The notes beneath the pieces are model-generated. The model saw only the letters and a program-made list of their open reading frames with translations, was not told the DNA's origin and made no database searches. A stretch of 30,580 nt of DNA from a virus, in IMG/VR virus record IMGVR_UViG_3300013094_001997, positions 1 to 30,580 of that record; one strand, given 5' to 3'. Positions within the stretch are counted from its first letter, which is position 1. Every line of letters starts with the position of its first letter. This document shows, piece after piece, positions 1-6,517 of the stretch. Position numbers and translations under genes: made by a program.

Positions 1-271
1 GCCATATTTCCTCATCTGTTAGTGTCTTTGCTGTCTGTGTAATAACAGGGTCATAAGCAATGGCACCGCATCTTGCACATACTTTTCCGTCGCCTTTCAA
101 CGCCTCTATTTCAGCTTGTTGCTCTACTACTTTTGCATAAAGTTTGTCGTGATTAACAAGTAAAGAATAGTATTCAGCTTGTTGATGGCGTAGCATGGTG
201 GCTGCTTGTTCTCTTGTGCCGCCTTCCCAATGACCTTGCTCTAATTTATCAGCTAATTCATTTGCGTTCAT
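1..271 (-). CDS. Hypothetical phage protein with CxxC knuckle, 3' end off the window
   Basis: This minus-strand frame stays open from an ATG at 271 to the window edge, so only the first 90 residues are seen and the C-terminus is missing. It begins MNANELADKLEQGHW, followed by a Gln/Glu-rich stretch that is probably a coiled coil (about 20-65). A Cys-x-x-Cys-Gly knuckle (CARCG) near residue 70 could hold zinc if a second pair follows beyond the edge. The start overlaps the methyltransferase stop by 4 nt (ATGA), so the two are probably translationally coupled. I do not recognise a function. Confidence 0.75.
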   Translation of the reverse strand, partial: MNANELADKLEQGHWEGGTREQAATMLRHQQAEYYSLLVNHDKLYAKVVEQQAEIEALKGDGKVCARCGAIAYDPVITQTAKTLTDEEIW

Positions 272-822
272 TTCTTTTGCACCGCCAGTTGATAGTTGGA
301 AAGCACTAAATCATAGTGACCCTCAAAGCCCGCTAAGAAACCATTGATTCCATCTCCAGTCGCTTCGTGCGGATATTCGTAGTCATCAAACAACATAACT
401 CCGCCTTTTCTCAAGAGTCCCCAAGCCATACAAGCATCCGTAAGAGCAACTTCTGGTGCATGACTGCCGTCCACATAGATAAAGTCAAAAGTGTATTTGA
501 ACCCAATCATCTGTGCTAAGGCTTTGTAAGATGTATCTTTAAACAAGGAGACCTTTTGCTCTAACTTTTTAATCTCGTTTGTATTGCTCCAAAACCGAGA
601 CTCCACAGCAGGAAAGTCAATACCGCCGTGCTCTACGCTTCCGCTAAATGGATCTATACAAACAATCGTGCCTTTATTTGATAATCCGTTTTCCAAAAGC
701 CAACATGTAGATTTGCCCTCAAATGCGCCGATCTCAAGAAATAATCTATTGTCGGGCAACTTGGACATGCACAATTCAAAGTTCGGAATGTTGTGGCTAA
801 ACCAGTCTTGAGTGAAGTTCAT
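268..822 (-). CDS. Class I SAM-dependent methyltransferase
   Basis: This 184-residue protein has a Rossmann-type methyltransferase fold (Methyltransf_24-like). Motif I is LEIGAFEGKST (29-39). An acidic residue after the second strand (CIDPF, D57) should contact the SAM ribose. DFIYVDGSHA (113-122) is the typical motif of the fourth strand, and LLRKGGVMLFDDY (136-148) follows. The family methylates small molecules, sugars or proteins. No DNA-methyltransferase (D/N)PPY motif is present, so DNA modification is unlikely from sequence alone. It overlaps both neighbours by 4 nt within a minus-strand operon. The substrate is unknown; virion or host glycan decoration is only a guess. Confidence 0.85.
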   Translation of the reverse strand: MNFTQDWFSHNIPNFELCMSKLPDNRLFLEIGAFEGKSTCWLLENGLSNKGTIVCIDPFSGSVEHGGIDFPAVESRFWSNTNEIKKLEQKVSLFKDTSYKALAQMIGFKYTFDFIYVDGSHAPEVALTDACMAWGLLRKGGVMLFDDYEYPHEATGDGINGFLAGFEGHYDLVLSNYQLAVQKK

Positions 823-1253
823 TGCTCATCCTCCAAATCCCAACCCATAATTGCTGCTCTACGAGCTTTTACTTCTGCAGATGCATAGTCGTTTAATTCA
901 AAACAACGCTCGTAAGTATCGATTGCCCAGTAAGAAACCATCTTGGCTTTGTTAATAATTCCCAATAGATTGTTTGCCACTTCATCCTCAGTCATGGGTT
1001 CTTTGCGATCTCCATGGGTAATGTATAAAAGCTCAAGATCATCAATTACGCTATTAAACTTTTCAATAGAATCTTCAAGTTTATACATTAAATCTCTATC
1101 AACTTTTTTATTTTTCATTTCCTTCATTCCCTCTTTAAGCATAGCAATTACGCCATATTGAACAATAACTTTTAAACCATCTTCATCGTAATCAACTACT
1201 GCATCAGCTGATCCGTCCTCATTCTCCCTTGTTACCTTTAGCTGGATCTTCAT
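819..1253 (-). CDS. Hypothetical phage protein, acidic, 144 aa
   Basis: This 144-residue acidic protein starts MKIQLKVTRENEDGSADAVVDYDEDGLK, which looks like a short beta-rich N-terminal module. A helical region (about 40-125) and the tail MGWDLEDEQ follow. The N-terminal module resembles small phage proteins of unknown function as I recall them, but I cannot assign a role. It overlaps the methyltransferase start by 4 nt, and its own start lies 35 nt inside the preceding gene. That overlap is long but feasible, because both frames read well. Confidence 0.75.
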   Translation of the reverse strand: MKIQLKVTRENEDGSADAVVDYDEDGLKVIVQYGVIAMLKEGMKEMKNKKVDRDLMYKLEDSIEKFNSVIDDLELLYITHGDRKEPMTEDEVANNLLGIINKAKMVSYWAIDTYERCFELNDYASAEVKARRAAIMGWDLEDEQ

Positions 1254-1488
1254 TTTCCTCTTTCAATTTAACGATAAGCTCCAATAACAATTGTGCGTCA
1301 TCTTGCTCAAAAATTTTGTTAAAAATGCCTCTGCATGGATCCCGCAAAGCATCTGGGTAAAAGTAATTATCGGATACAAAATTAGAGAACGGACGGCAAG
1401 CAAGCTCATTTACTCGGCAGTTTTCTACATGTTCACAATCGTCGCAGGGACATACGTTTTTAATAACTGGTCTAGGATTTTCTGTCAA
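1219..1488 (-). CDS. Small Cys-rich hypothetical protein
   Basis: This 89-residue protein is the first gene of the leftward array. Its N-terminal half has six cysteines (CPCDDCEHVENC, then C31 and C52), resembling a small zinc- or iron-binding knuckle. The C-terminal half is a charged helix (LLLELIVKLKEENEDPAKG). The pattern recalls Cys-rich phage proteins in early regions, but no named family can be assigned. Its promoter should lie in the 84 nt divergent gap shared with the RusA-like gene. Confidence 0.7.
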   Translation of the reverse strand: MTENPRPVIKNVCPCDDCEHVENCRVNELACRPFSNFVSDNYFYPDALRDPCRGIFNKIFEQDDAQLLLELIVKLKEENEDPAKGNKGE

Positions 1489-1517
1489 TTTTCTCTTCCG
1501 AAAGGTTTTCCTCTGTA

Positions 1518-1532
1518 TAATCCTAGGGATTA
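1518..1532. promoter_or_regulatory. Perfect inverted repeat in divergent intergenic region
   Basis: TAATCC-TAG-GGATTA is a perfect 6 bp inverted repeat in the 84 nt gap between the leftward array and the rightward RusA-like gene. Its position between divergent starts fits an operator. No regulator is assigned. Confidence 0.35.
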
Positions 1533-1572
1533 TTTAAGTCATAGTAATGACAATCTTAAAGGTTTAATATAG

Positions 1573-1917
1573 GTGATTACCCTTAGTCTTCCTTACCCGC
1601 CCTCTGTAAATGCAATGTATAGATCCTCAAACAATAGAATCTATATCTCCAAGCGGGGAATGGATTTTAAAACTGCTGTATCTCAAGCCTGCCAGGGGAT
1701 TGCAGGGTTTGGGGATCAGCCAGTCGAAGTGTCAATTATCCTACATCCTAGAGATAAGCGTCTGATGGATATTGATAACTGCGCTAAAGGCATCTGCGAT
1801 TCCATGCAAGGTTTTATCTATGACAATGACCAACAGGTTTGGAAAATTACCATAGAGCGGGGCGCCAAAATTAAGGGTGGTGGATGCGAAGTTACAATTA
1901 AACCATATCAGGGTTAA
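1573..1917 (+). CDS. rusA: RusA-like Holliday junction resolvase
   Basis: This 114-residue protein matches the RusA family, which resolves four-way DNA junctions during phage recombination and replication. It begins ITLSLPYPPSVNAMYR, the usual opening strand with P-P-S-x-N. The acidic cluster RLMDIDNCAKGICDSMQGFIYDND carries D66, D68, K72 and D84, which line up with the metal-binding D70, D72, K76 and D91 of E. coli RusA. The start is GTG at 1573; no earlier in-frame ATG fits. It stands alone as the first rightward gene, with a terminator 60 nt downstream. Function is confident at family level. Confidence 0.88.
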   Translation: MITLSLPYPPSVNAMYRSSNNRIYISKRGMDFKTAVSQACQGIAGFGDQPVEVSIILHPRDKRLMDIDNCAKGICDSMQGFIYDNDQQVWKITIERGAKIKGGGCEVTIKPYQG

Positions 1918-1921
1918 CCCT
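1910..1921. promoter_or_regulatory. 12 bp palindrome AGGGTTAACCCT
   Basis: This perfect palindrome spans the RusA stop codon. A related palindrome, AGGGTAATCCCT, lies exactly 100 bp further on at 2010-2021, and both are followed by AA. They could be paired operator sites. No binding protein is assigned. Confidence 0.35.
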
Positions 1922-1940
1922 AATGCATCTATAACAAGTT

Positions 1941-1962
1941 AGTGATAGAATTCCGTATCACT
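1941..1962. promoter_or_regulatory. 22 bp inverted repeat AGTGATA-N8-TATCACT
   Basis: Perfect 7 bp arms are separated by 8 nt (GAATTCCG). The size and symmetry suit a dimeric helix-turn-helix repressor. The GTGATA half-site recurs in other non-coding parts of the window: TTGTGATAC at 2042-2050 and at 10894-10902. Confidence 0.4.
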
Positions 1963-1978
1963 GTGAGGGTGGTTCTTG

Positions 1979-2009
1979 GGGAGCGTGAGTTTACCGCTCC
2001 CATTTTTTC
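1979..2009 (+). terminator. Rho-independent terminator after rusA
   Basis: GGGAGCG (1979-1985) pairs perfectly with CGCTCCC (1995-2001) around a 9 nt loop, and ATTTTTTC follows. It ends the RusA transcript. Confidence 0.8.
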
Positions 2010-2021
2010 AGGGTAATCCCT
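2010..2021. promoter_or_regulatory. Palindrome AGGGTAATCCCT
   Basis: AGGG and CCCT arms flank TAAT. This is the second member of the pair described at 1910-1921, placed just past the terminator T-tract. Confidence 0.3.
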
Positions 2022-2074
2022 AACAAACCATTTTAAAAATCTTGTGATACACTGATTTCATTGATCGAACTTTA

Positions 2075-2102
2075 CCTCATCTAGCGATGGGGTTTTTCTT
2101 TC
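2075..2102 (+). terminator. Second terminator-like hairpin
   Basis: CCTCATC (2075-2081) pairs with GATGGGG (2086-2092) with one T-G wobble and a TAGC loop, followed by TTTTTCTTTC. It could stop read-through from the left, or terminate a short transcript, ahead of the structured stretch that follows. Confidence 0.6.
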
Positions 2103-2301
2103 AGTGGTTTCAACTGGACGGCTAATACCACCAGCGGTTGAAATACAAGCGGACTGGGGGTTAGTAACTGTAATACCGCACAAAAGGATGGCGAAGTCAG
2201 AGTCCTTGTTACAAACGTCTGACGGGTGCTGTGGCTCCAATACGGGTAGCAGCTGAAGGCGCATCTAGGTAGGCTAGGTGCGTCCACCAAATGGGTAACT
2301 G
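2102..2301 (+). ncRNA. Candidate structured non-coding RNA or long 5' leader
   Basis: About 200 nt without a convincing gene shows many mutually compatible stems. CAGT at 2102-2105 can close with ACTG at 2298-2301. TTTCAAC/GTTGAAA pairs at 2108-2114/2137-2143 with CTGG/CCAG inside it. GCGG/CCGC pairs at 2149-2152/2176-2179. AAGGA/TCCTT (2184-2188/2203-2207) interlocks with GTCAGA/TCTGAC (2196-2201/2218-2223) as an H-type pseudoknot. GCTG/CAGC forms at about 2228-2252. The long hairpin GCGCATCTAG/CTAGGTGCGT (about 2260-2283) has only two wobble positions. AATAC recurs in four places. The stretch appears more GC-rich than its surroundings. It may act in trans or as a leader for the gene at 2348. 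The identity matches no RNA class I recognise. Confidence 0.45.
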
Positions 2302-2305
2302 TTCT

Positions 2306-2340
2306 ACTTAAGTATTCTGCTTAAGTATACAAACTATAGG
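2306..2340 (+). promoter_or_regulatory. Repeated CTTAAGTAT motif upstream of the 2348 gene
   Basis: CTTAAGTAT occurs at 2307-2315 and again at 2320-2328, 13 bp apart. The first copy is part of the palindrome ACTTAAGT. The second runs into TATAC, which could serve as a -10 element. A strong ribosome site (AGGAGAG) follows just before the ATG at 2348. It is a plausible promoter/operator for the replication operon. Confidence 0.4.
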
Positions 2341-2347
2341 AGAGAGC

Positions 2348-2536
2348 ATGACAGACGGCGGCAAGGGCGATAGACAACGGCCACTCGGCGTTCCAATGGA
2401 CAAATTTGATGAGGCTTGGGACAGAATCTTTAACGAGAAAAAAGAAAAAGATACCAAATTAGAAATCAATGCAGAAAATGATGAGCAGTCAGTTACGCTC
2501 ACCAAAGAATGGCACTTTAACGAATGCGGAAAATGA
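2348..2536 (+). CDS. Small hypothetical phage protein
   Basis: This 62-residue protein opens MTDGGKGDRQRPLGVPMDKFDEAWDRIF, a charged module that I recall as recurrent in small phage early genes, with no known role. The tail is acidic. The start is well supported by AGGAGAGAGC immediately upstream. It is the first gene of the rightward replication operon and overlaps the next gene. Confidence 0.75.
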   Translation: MTDGGKGDRQRPLGVPMDKFDEAWDRIFNEKKEKDTKLEINAENDEQSVTLTKEWHFNECGK

Positions 2537-2712
2537 TGGATTTACGAGAAGAAATAAAAAAGCAAGTAGGGAAAATACCTAGTAGAGTTTTGCAAGGATC
2601 CGTCCAAGAAGTGGTAAGATGGAAGGAACGGGCAAATGAAGCATTACGTTTAGCAAGCAATAAAAACACGTCTGATTATGATTTACAGATAGCACTTGAC
2701 AGGATTAGATAA
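2533..2712 (+). CDS. Small hypothetical helical protein
   Basis: This gene encodes about 59 residues, mostly helical and basic (MMDLREEIKKQVGKIPSRVLQGSVQEVVRWKERANEAL in two segments). I place the start at ATG 2533, which makes the common 4 nt ATGA overlap with the previous stop. An upstream ATG at 2524 is also possible. Function unknown; a small nucleic-acid or protein adaptor is possible but unsupported. Confidence 0.65.
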   Translation: MMDLREEIKKQVGKIPSRVLQGSVQEVVRWKERANEALRLASNKNTSDYDLQIALDRIR

Positions 2713-3553
2713 ATTGAAACTCACAGAAATTACAATAGATAGCTCATTACAGGTAAGAGAATCACTAAACCAAGAAGTCATCAACGAATACTCAGAAGCA
2801 ATTAAAGAAGGTGCAAAGTTCCCAGCCATTAAGGTATTTCGGGTTGGGTCTCGCTATGTTTTAGTTGATGGATTTCACCGTTACTTCGGTCATAAAAAGG
2901 CTGGCTTTGCTGATATTGAAGTAGAGATCATTGATGGCACAATGCGTGAAGCCACGCTATATGCGATCGGCTCAAACCCAGATCACGGCTTACGCTTAAC
3001 TAATGCAGACAAACGCAAGAAAATTATGATGCTCCTCGATGATGTCGAGTGGGCAGAAATGAGCAATGCGGAGATGGCTAGAGCAGCCAAAGTATCAGCG
3101 ATGACAGTTTCTAGAATCCGTGAGCAATTGGGTCTCAAACCAGCAGTAGTAACAGCGACTCGCAACGGCAAAGAATTTAAAGTAAACACGGAAAACATTG
3201 GTAAGAAAAATGAACCGCAAGAAGAGACTTATGAAGATGAGATCGCCAATGAGGTGGCAGCAATCGTCGAGGAAAACGAAGCGCTCACAATGCGCTTGGC
3301 TGTCGCTGCGATGGAAGCTACGGACGAGGAAAAAAGGCTGGCTCAAGATCAGCTTATGGAGAAGTCTGCTACCATCAAAAATCTTGAGATCGAGAATCGT
3401 GCTTTAAAGACCAGTCGTGATACTTTTCAGAATCAATGTGCTGAACTCAAGACACAAGTAAAGTATTGGCAACGTCGTGCTGAGAAAGCAGAGAAGCGAA
3501 TTGCAGAATTAGAGAATCAGTTAGAAGGCTTAAAGAATCTAGCTGGCATGTAA
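2696..3553 (+). CDS. ParB/Srx-like domain protein with HTH and coiled-coil tail
   Basis: This 285-residue protein has an N-terminal ParB/sulfiredoxin-type domain (about 8-90), with VDGFHRYFGHKKAG (57-70) as the conserved box. ParB relatives use this box for nucleotide or DNA contact. A helix-turn-helix (NAEMARAAKVSAMTVSRI, 124-141) fits the central ParB DNA-binding region. The C-terminal third (about 195-280) is a long charged coiled coil. Two TTG starts are possible. TTG 2696 gives the full frame, but TTG 2714 is better placed behind AGGA and just after the preceding stop, giving 279 residues. A role in replication, nicking or regulation is likely. There is no ParA neighbour, so plasmid-type partition is not supported. 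Confidence 0.8.
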   Translation: MTGLDKLKLTEITIDSSLQVRESLNQEVINEYSEAIKEGAKFPAIKVFRVGSRYVLVDGFHRYFGHKKAGFADIEVEIIDGTMREATLYAIGSNPDHGLRLTNADKRKKIMMLLDDVEWAEMSNAEMARAAKVSAMTVSRIREQLGLKPAVVTATRNGKEFKVNTENIGKKNEPQEETYEDEIANEVAAIVEENEALTMRLAVAAMEATDEEKRLAQDQLMEKSATIKNLEIENRALKTSRDTFQNQCAELKTQVKYWQRRAEKAEKRIAELENQLEGLKNLAGM

Positions 3554-3584
3554 AGACTACGGGGGAAAGTGCACAGTCGGCTCG

Positions 3585-3694
3585 GCGACTTTAAATAGCC
3601 TGTATGCTTTATAAATTAAGGATTAATGTTTCACATAACCGCATAAGTACCCCACCATTAACGTAGCTAGGCGTATCCTAGCAGAAAGAATTAG
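3585..3694 (+). promoter_or_regulatory. Helicase leader with hairpin next to the ribosome site
   Basis: The 141 nt gap before the helicase contains a small hairpin AGTCG/CGACT around 3580-3595 and an AT-rich stretch with TTATAA near 3610 that could be a -10. A perfect hairpin GCTAGG-CGTAT-CCTAGC (3666-3682) lies directly before the weak ribosome site AGAAAGAA. The hairpin may tune helicase translation. No open frame is credible here. Confidence 0.35.
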
Positions 3695-5191
3695 ATGCTT
3701 GAATTGAGACCTCACCAGGCAGAAGTAATCAATGCGTTAAACGAAGGATTTAAAGAACATAGAAGACAAATACTTTGTGCAGTAACCGGATTCGGCAAGA
3801 CAGAATGTGCGATGGCAATCATGCAAGATGCTGTGGCACATGGTAAACGGGTAGCGATGGTATTGGATCGGATTGTTTTAGTAGATCAAACCAGTATCAG
3901 GTTATCTAAATACGAAATCCCTCACGGCGTATTACAGGCTACTCACTGGAGATACCGTCCAGAAGAGCCAATTCAAATCTGCTCCGTTCAGACTCTCGCC
4001 CGTCGTAAAGTTCCTTTAAAGGTTGATCTATTGATCGTGGACGAAGCCCATGTGATGTATAAGTCTACTGTGGACTTTATTAGGGAAAACCCTCATATGC
4101 AGGTCATTGGACTGACTGCTACTCCGTTCACAAAAGGTTTAGCGGATATCTATTCCAATGTGATTGGTGCTCAGCCAATGACTAACCTAGTGGAAGATGG
4201 CTGGGTAGTGCCAATGAAGGTTTATATCGCCAAAGAGATTGATATGGCGGGCGCCAAAAAGAATTCATTTGGTGAGTGGGATGCCAAAGAAGCTACCGAG
4301 CGTGGATTACAAATTGTTGGCGACGTGGTGGCAGAGTGGCAAAAGAAAACCATGGAGATCTACGGTGAGCCACGCAAGACGATCGTCTTCTGTGCTGGCG
4401 TAGAGCACGGCAGAGAATTGGTTAATCAATTCAAACAAGCAGGATTTAACTTTGTATCCATTTCGTATAAGGAAGATGATGATTTCAAACAACGCACTAT
4501 CGAAGAGTTTAAAAGACCCGATACCCATATCCACGGGCTTATCGCTACTGATATTCTTACTCGGGGCTTTGACGTTAGCGATGTTCACATTGGGATATCT
4601 GCTCGCCCTTTTAGTAAGTCATTCAGTAGTCACGTTCAGCAGATAGGACGGGTGCTACGCCCACACGAGGGTAAAGAGTTTGGAGTCTGGCTGGATCACT
4701 CGGGTAATTACCTACGCTTTCGCAAGGATTGGGATGATCTATACCACGATGGTGTAACAGAACTCAAGGCTGGTGGATCTGAGACTGTCAAGCGTGAGCC
4801 TACTGAGCGGGAAAAGAAGCAGGCAAAGTGTCCCGCTTGTGCCGCATTGTGGACTTCTAAAGATAATACTTGCTCCTCCTGTGGGCACGTCAGGCAGTCC
4901 ATGTCAGACATTATAAACATAGCGGGCACTTTAGAGGAACTAGAAGAAGCCAATCGGAAACTAAATATTTCCAATAAAGACTTTTACGCAGAGCTAATCT
5001 ATTTCGGGCGTGAAAAGGGATTTAAGGATGGATGGGCATTCTACAAATACAAAGAGAAGTTTGGGGTAAACCCTGATGGGTTACATGTAACACCTAAACC
5101 ACCATCACCGCAGACTTTAAGATGGATTAAGAGCAGAACCATAGCGTATTACAAGGCAAAAGAAGCACAACAACAAAGGATGGCAGCATGA
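3695..5191 (+). CDS. SF2 DEAH-box helicase with C-terminal zinc knuckle
   Basis: This 498-residue ATP-dependent helicase is of the ResIII/SF2 type and probably opens duplex DNA during phage replication or recombination. Visible motifs are the Q-like LRPHQ (4-8), Walker A TGFGKT (31-36), DEAH (116-119), motif III TAT (141-143), motif V ATDILTRGFD (284-293) and motif VI QQIGRVLR (315-322). A CPAC...CSSC zinc pair follows at 379-396. The C-terminal 100 residues are a charged helical extension ending in KAKEAQQQRMAA. It overlaps the next small gene by 4 nt. No methyltransferase or specificity subunit is near, so a restriction role is unlikely. Confidence 0.92.
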   Translation: MLELRPHQAEVINALNEGFKEHRRQILCAVTGFGKTECAMAIMQDAVAHGKRVAMVLDRIVLVDQTSIRLSKYEIPHGVLQATHWRYRPEEPIQICSVQTLARRKVPLKVDLLIVDEAHVMYKSTVDFIRENPHMQVIGLTATPFTKGLADIYSNVIGAQPMTNLVEDGWVVPMKVYIAKEIDMAGAKKNSFGEWDAKEATERGLQIVGDVVAEWQKKTMEIYGEPRKTIVFCAGVEHGRELVNQFKQAGFNFVSISYKEDDDFKQRTIEEFKRPDTHIHGLIATDILTRGFDVSDVHIGISARPFSKSFSSHVQQIGRVLRPHEGKEFGVWLDHSGNYLRFRKDWDDLYHDGVTELKAGGSETVKREPTEREKKQAKCPACAALWTSKDNTCSSCGHVRQSMSDIINIAGTLEELEEANRKLNISNKDFYAELIYFGREKGFKDGWAFYKYKEKFGVNPDGLHVTPKPPSPQTLRWIKSRTIAYYKAKEAQQQRMAA

Positions 5192-5355
5192 GAATGAAAA
5201 GAAATGAAGAGTTTGATATGACCCATCAAGAGGTCGCTGATGTAATGTCAGTTGCCCGTCAGACTGTAAACCATATAGAGAAGCGTGCTTTAGAAAAGTT
5301 CAAAGAAGAACTAAAGAAGCGTGGCATTGAATCGTTTGATATTTTGCCAGACTAA
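5188..5355 (+). CDS. Sigma-70 region 4-like HTH mini protein
   Basis: This is a 55-residue gene. Residues 11-43 read MTHQEVADVMSVARQTV followed by NHIEKRALEKFKEELK. That matches the region 4 signature of sigma factors (E-I-A-x-x-x-x-V-S-R-x-x-V-x-x-I-E-x-R-A-L-x-K-L), the part that binds the -35 element. Regions 1-3 are absent, so it cannot be a complete sigma factor. It might act as a transcription modulator, as small phage proteins that touch RNA polymerase do. The start makes a 4 nt ATGA overlap with the helicase stop. It lies between the helicase and the Toprim gene. Confidence 0.78.
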   Translation: MRMKRNEEFDMTHQEVADVMSVARQTVNHIEKRALEKFKEELKKRGIESFDILPD

Positions 5356-5363
5356 GGACAATC

Positions 5364-6170
5364 ATGAGTTTTGTAGAGTTTGCCGAGCAACACGGCTTAA
5401 TTATTGATTCCCTTTATCACGATCGCTGGGTAAGAGTCCCGACTAAAGACCATCCGCATAAAAAGAATGGCTCATACATTTGGGATGGTAGGCGTGGTGC
5501 GGTTCAGAATTGGGCAGTCCATGATAAGCCCGTAGTCTTTACCGATACGAATGTAGCCTATATGCCTGACCCGCAATGGCGTGCTAAAAAGGAAAAGTCT
5601 GAGCGTGAGCGTAAGCTAAGACAGAATCGTGCCATTAAAAAGGCTAAGTTCATTTTAGATAATGCTATTAAAGCACCGCACCCATATATGGAGTCTAAGG
5701 GTTTTCCCGTAGATAAGCATTGGGTTTGGAATGATCTGTTAGTAATCCCAATGAGGATCAATCAAGCCTTAGTCGGATGCCAGCTTATCGACAAGGACGG
5801 CAATAAGAAATTCCTTTACGGACAGATTACAAAGGGCGCAGAAGCGATTATTGACAATAAAGGTATGCATATACTATGTGAGGGCTATGCGACCGCTATG
5901 AGCCTTCGTAGAGTATTTAGAAGCGTGGGTCTCAAATACACAATTCATGTCTGCTTCTCTGCTGGAAACATTGTAGAAATAGCCTCATACTACGACCAAT
6001 GTCTGATTGTTGCCGATAATGATAGCGTGGGTCTCAATACCGCAAAAAAAACGGGCAAACCCTTTTGGAGTTCACCCGTTGATGGGGAAGACTTTAACGA
6101 CTTCGAGAAAAGACTTGGCACGGAATTAGCGGGCAAAGAATTTATTGAAGCAGTAAAGATGGTGGCATAG
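5364..6170 (+). CDS. Toprim-domain primase-like protein
   Basis: This 268-residue protein has a Toprim fold in its C-terminal half. The catalytic glutamate lies in ILCEGYATAMSL (E173), the D-x-D motif is LIVADND (D218, D220), and a later acidic GEDFNDF sits near 241-247. The N-terminal part (GSYIWDGRRGAVQNWA) resembles the segment before the Toprim domain in plasmid and phage primases of the putative primase/helicase group. No zinc ribbon at the start and no helicase domain are present, so it is shorter than T7 gp4. It may prime DNA synthesis together with the separate SF2 helicase upstream. GGACAATC precedes the ATG. Confidence 0.85.
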   Translation: MSFVEFAEQHGLIIDSLYHDRWVRVPTKDHPHKKNGSYIWDGRRGAVQNWAVHDKPVVFTDTNVAYMPDPQWRAKKEKSERERKLRQNRAIKKAKFILDNAIKAPHPYMESKGFPVDKHWVWNDLLVIPMRINQALVGCQLIDKDGNKKFLYGQITKGAEAIIDNKGMHILCEGYATAMSLRRVFRSVGLKYTIHVCFSAGNIVEIASYYDQCLIVADNDSVGLNTAKKTGKPFWSSPVDGEDFNDFEKRLGTELAGKEFIEAVKMVA

Positions 6171-6336
6171 CAGAAAATTCGTTATGAGCATTAAAGACTG
6201 TGTAATCAAGGTCTTGCATATTCGTAGCGATTGCTATGCCAATCTGTTTTGATCTGTCAGGTTTGCCGATAATTTCCATGCTTACTTCGACAGTTCCGTC
6301 AGGCTTGTCTTTCAGATAAATAATCGTTGCGTCCAT
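6142..6336 (-). CDS. Small hypothetical protein, convergent with the Toprim gene
   Basis: This 64-residue protein opens MDATIIYLKDKPDGTVEVSMEIIG, which suggests a beta-rich fold. It is the last gene of the leftward array, and its 3' end overlaps the end of the Toprim gene by 29 nt tail to tail. AAGG lies about 9 nt before the ATG. Its start sits 38 nt inside the preceding gene, a larger overlap than elsewhere in the array, so it is slightly less certain. Function unknown. Confidence 0.6.
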   Translation of the reverse strand: MDATIIYLKDKPDGTVEVSMEIIGKPDRSKQIGIAIATNMQDLDYTVFNAHNEFSAMPPSLLLQ

Positions 6337-6517
6337 ATATAAGCCTTAAAGTAGCTTCCTGCTCGATAAAATATTCAGGAAATGCGTTCACTAGCTTTCT
6401 CAAGTTTTCTTGATCTGCTAGCAAAGCACATTTCCCCAATGATACAGCAAAGCCACCTTTATTAGAAAGCCTATCTACCGCTTGGATTAGTGCGGTTTTA
6501 TCGGTTAAAACTCTCAA
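6299..6517 (-). CDS. Small hypothetical protein with TTG start
   Basis: This 72-residue protein (MRVLTDKTALIQAVDRLSNKGGFAV in its first third) looks alpha/beta and globular. The start is TTG at 6517, which overlaps the preceding stop as TTGA. No in-frame ATG exists in the first third, so the TTG is probably genuine and coupled to upstream translation. No family recognised. Confidence 0.65.
   Translation of the reverse strand: MRVLTDKTALIQAVDRLSNKGGFAVSLGKCALLADQENLRKLVNAFPEYFIEQEATLRLIYGRNDYLSERQA

Noticed and set aside
819-1253. DNA-modification system with the neighbouring methyltransferase
   Set aside because: The methyltransferase lacks a DNA-methylase catalytic motif, and the neighbours show no endonuclease or recognition domain.
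2120-2256. Short resemblances to 16S rRNA phrases (GCTAATACC, TAATACCGCA, TACGGG)
   Set aside because: Only isolated words of 6-10 nt match, with wrong spacing. No rRNA domain can be formed.
2104-2256. GTG-started open frame of about 50 codons across the candidate RNA
   Set aside because: There is no ribosome site and the upstream frame runs through a terminator. Two minus-strand frames are open as well, as expected for a GC-richer non-coding stretch. Kept only as the main alternative to the RNA.
2240-2290. tRNA-like end (CCACCA) after a long hairpin
   Set aside because: No acceptor partner, no T-loop GTTCRA and no cloverleaf can be drawn, so it is not a tRNA.
2058-2290. Two minus-strand frames of 68-69 codons opposite the candidate RNA
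   Set aside because: Composition is rich in Ser, Pro, Cys and Thr without any domain, there are no ribosome sites, and they lie across a terminator hairpin.
2328-2346. T7-like promoter match (ACTATAGGAGAGA)
   Set aside because: The similarity is limited to the part that is also a good ribosome site before the ATG at 2348. No single-subunit RNA polymerase is in the window, and the motif does not recur at other gene starts.
3695-5191. Type III restriction or defence helicase
   Set aside because: The helicase is of ResIII type, but there is no nuclease or Mod partner. The setting with ParB-like, sigma-like and Toprim genes fits phage replication.
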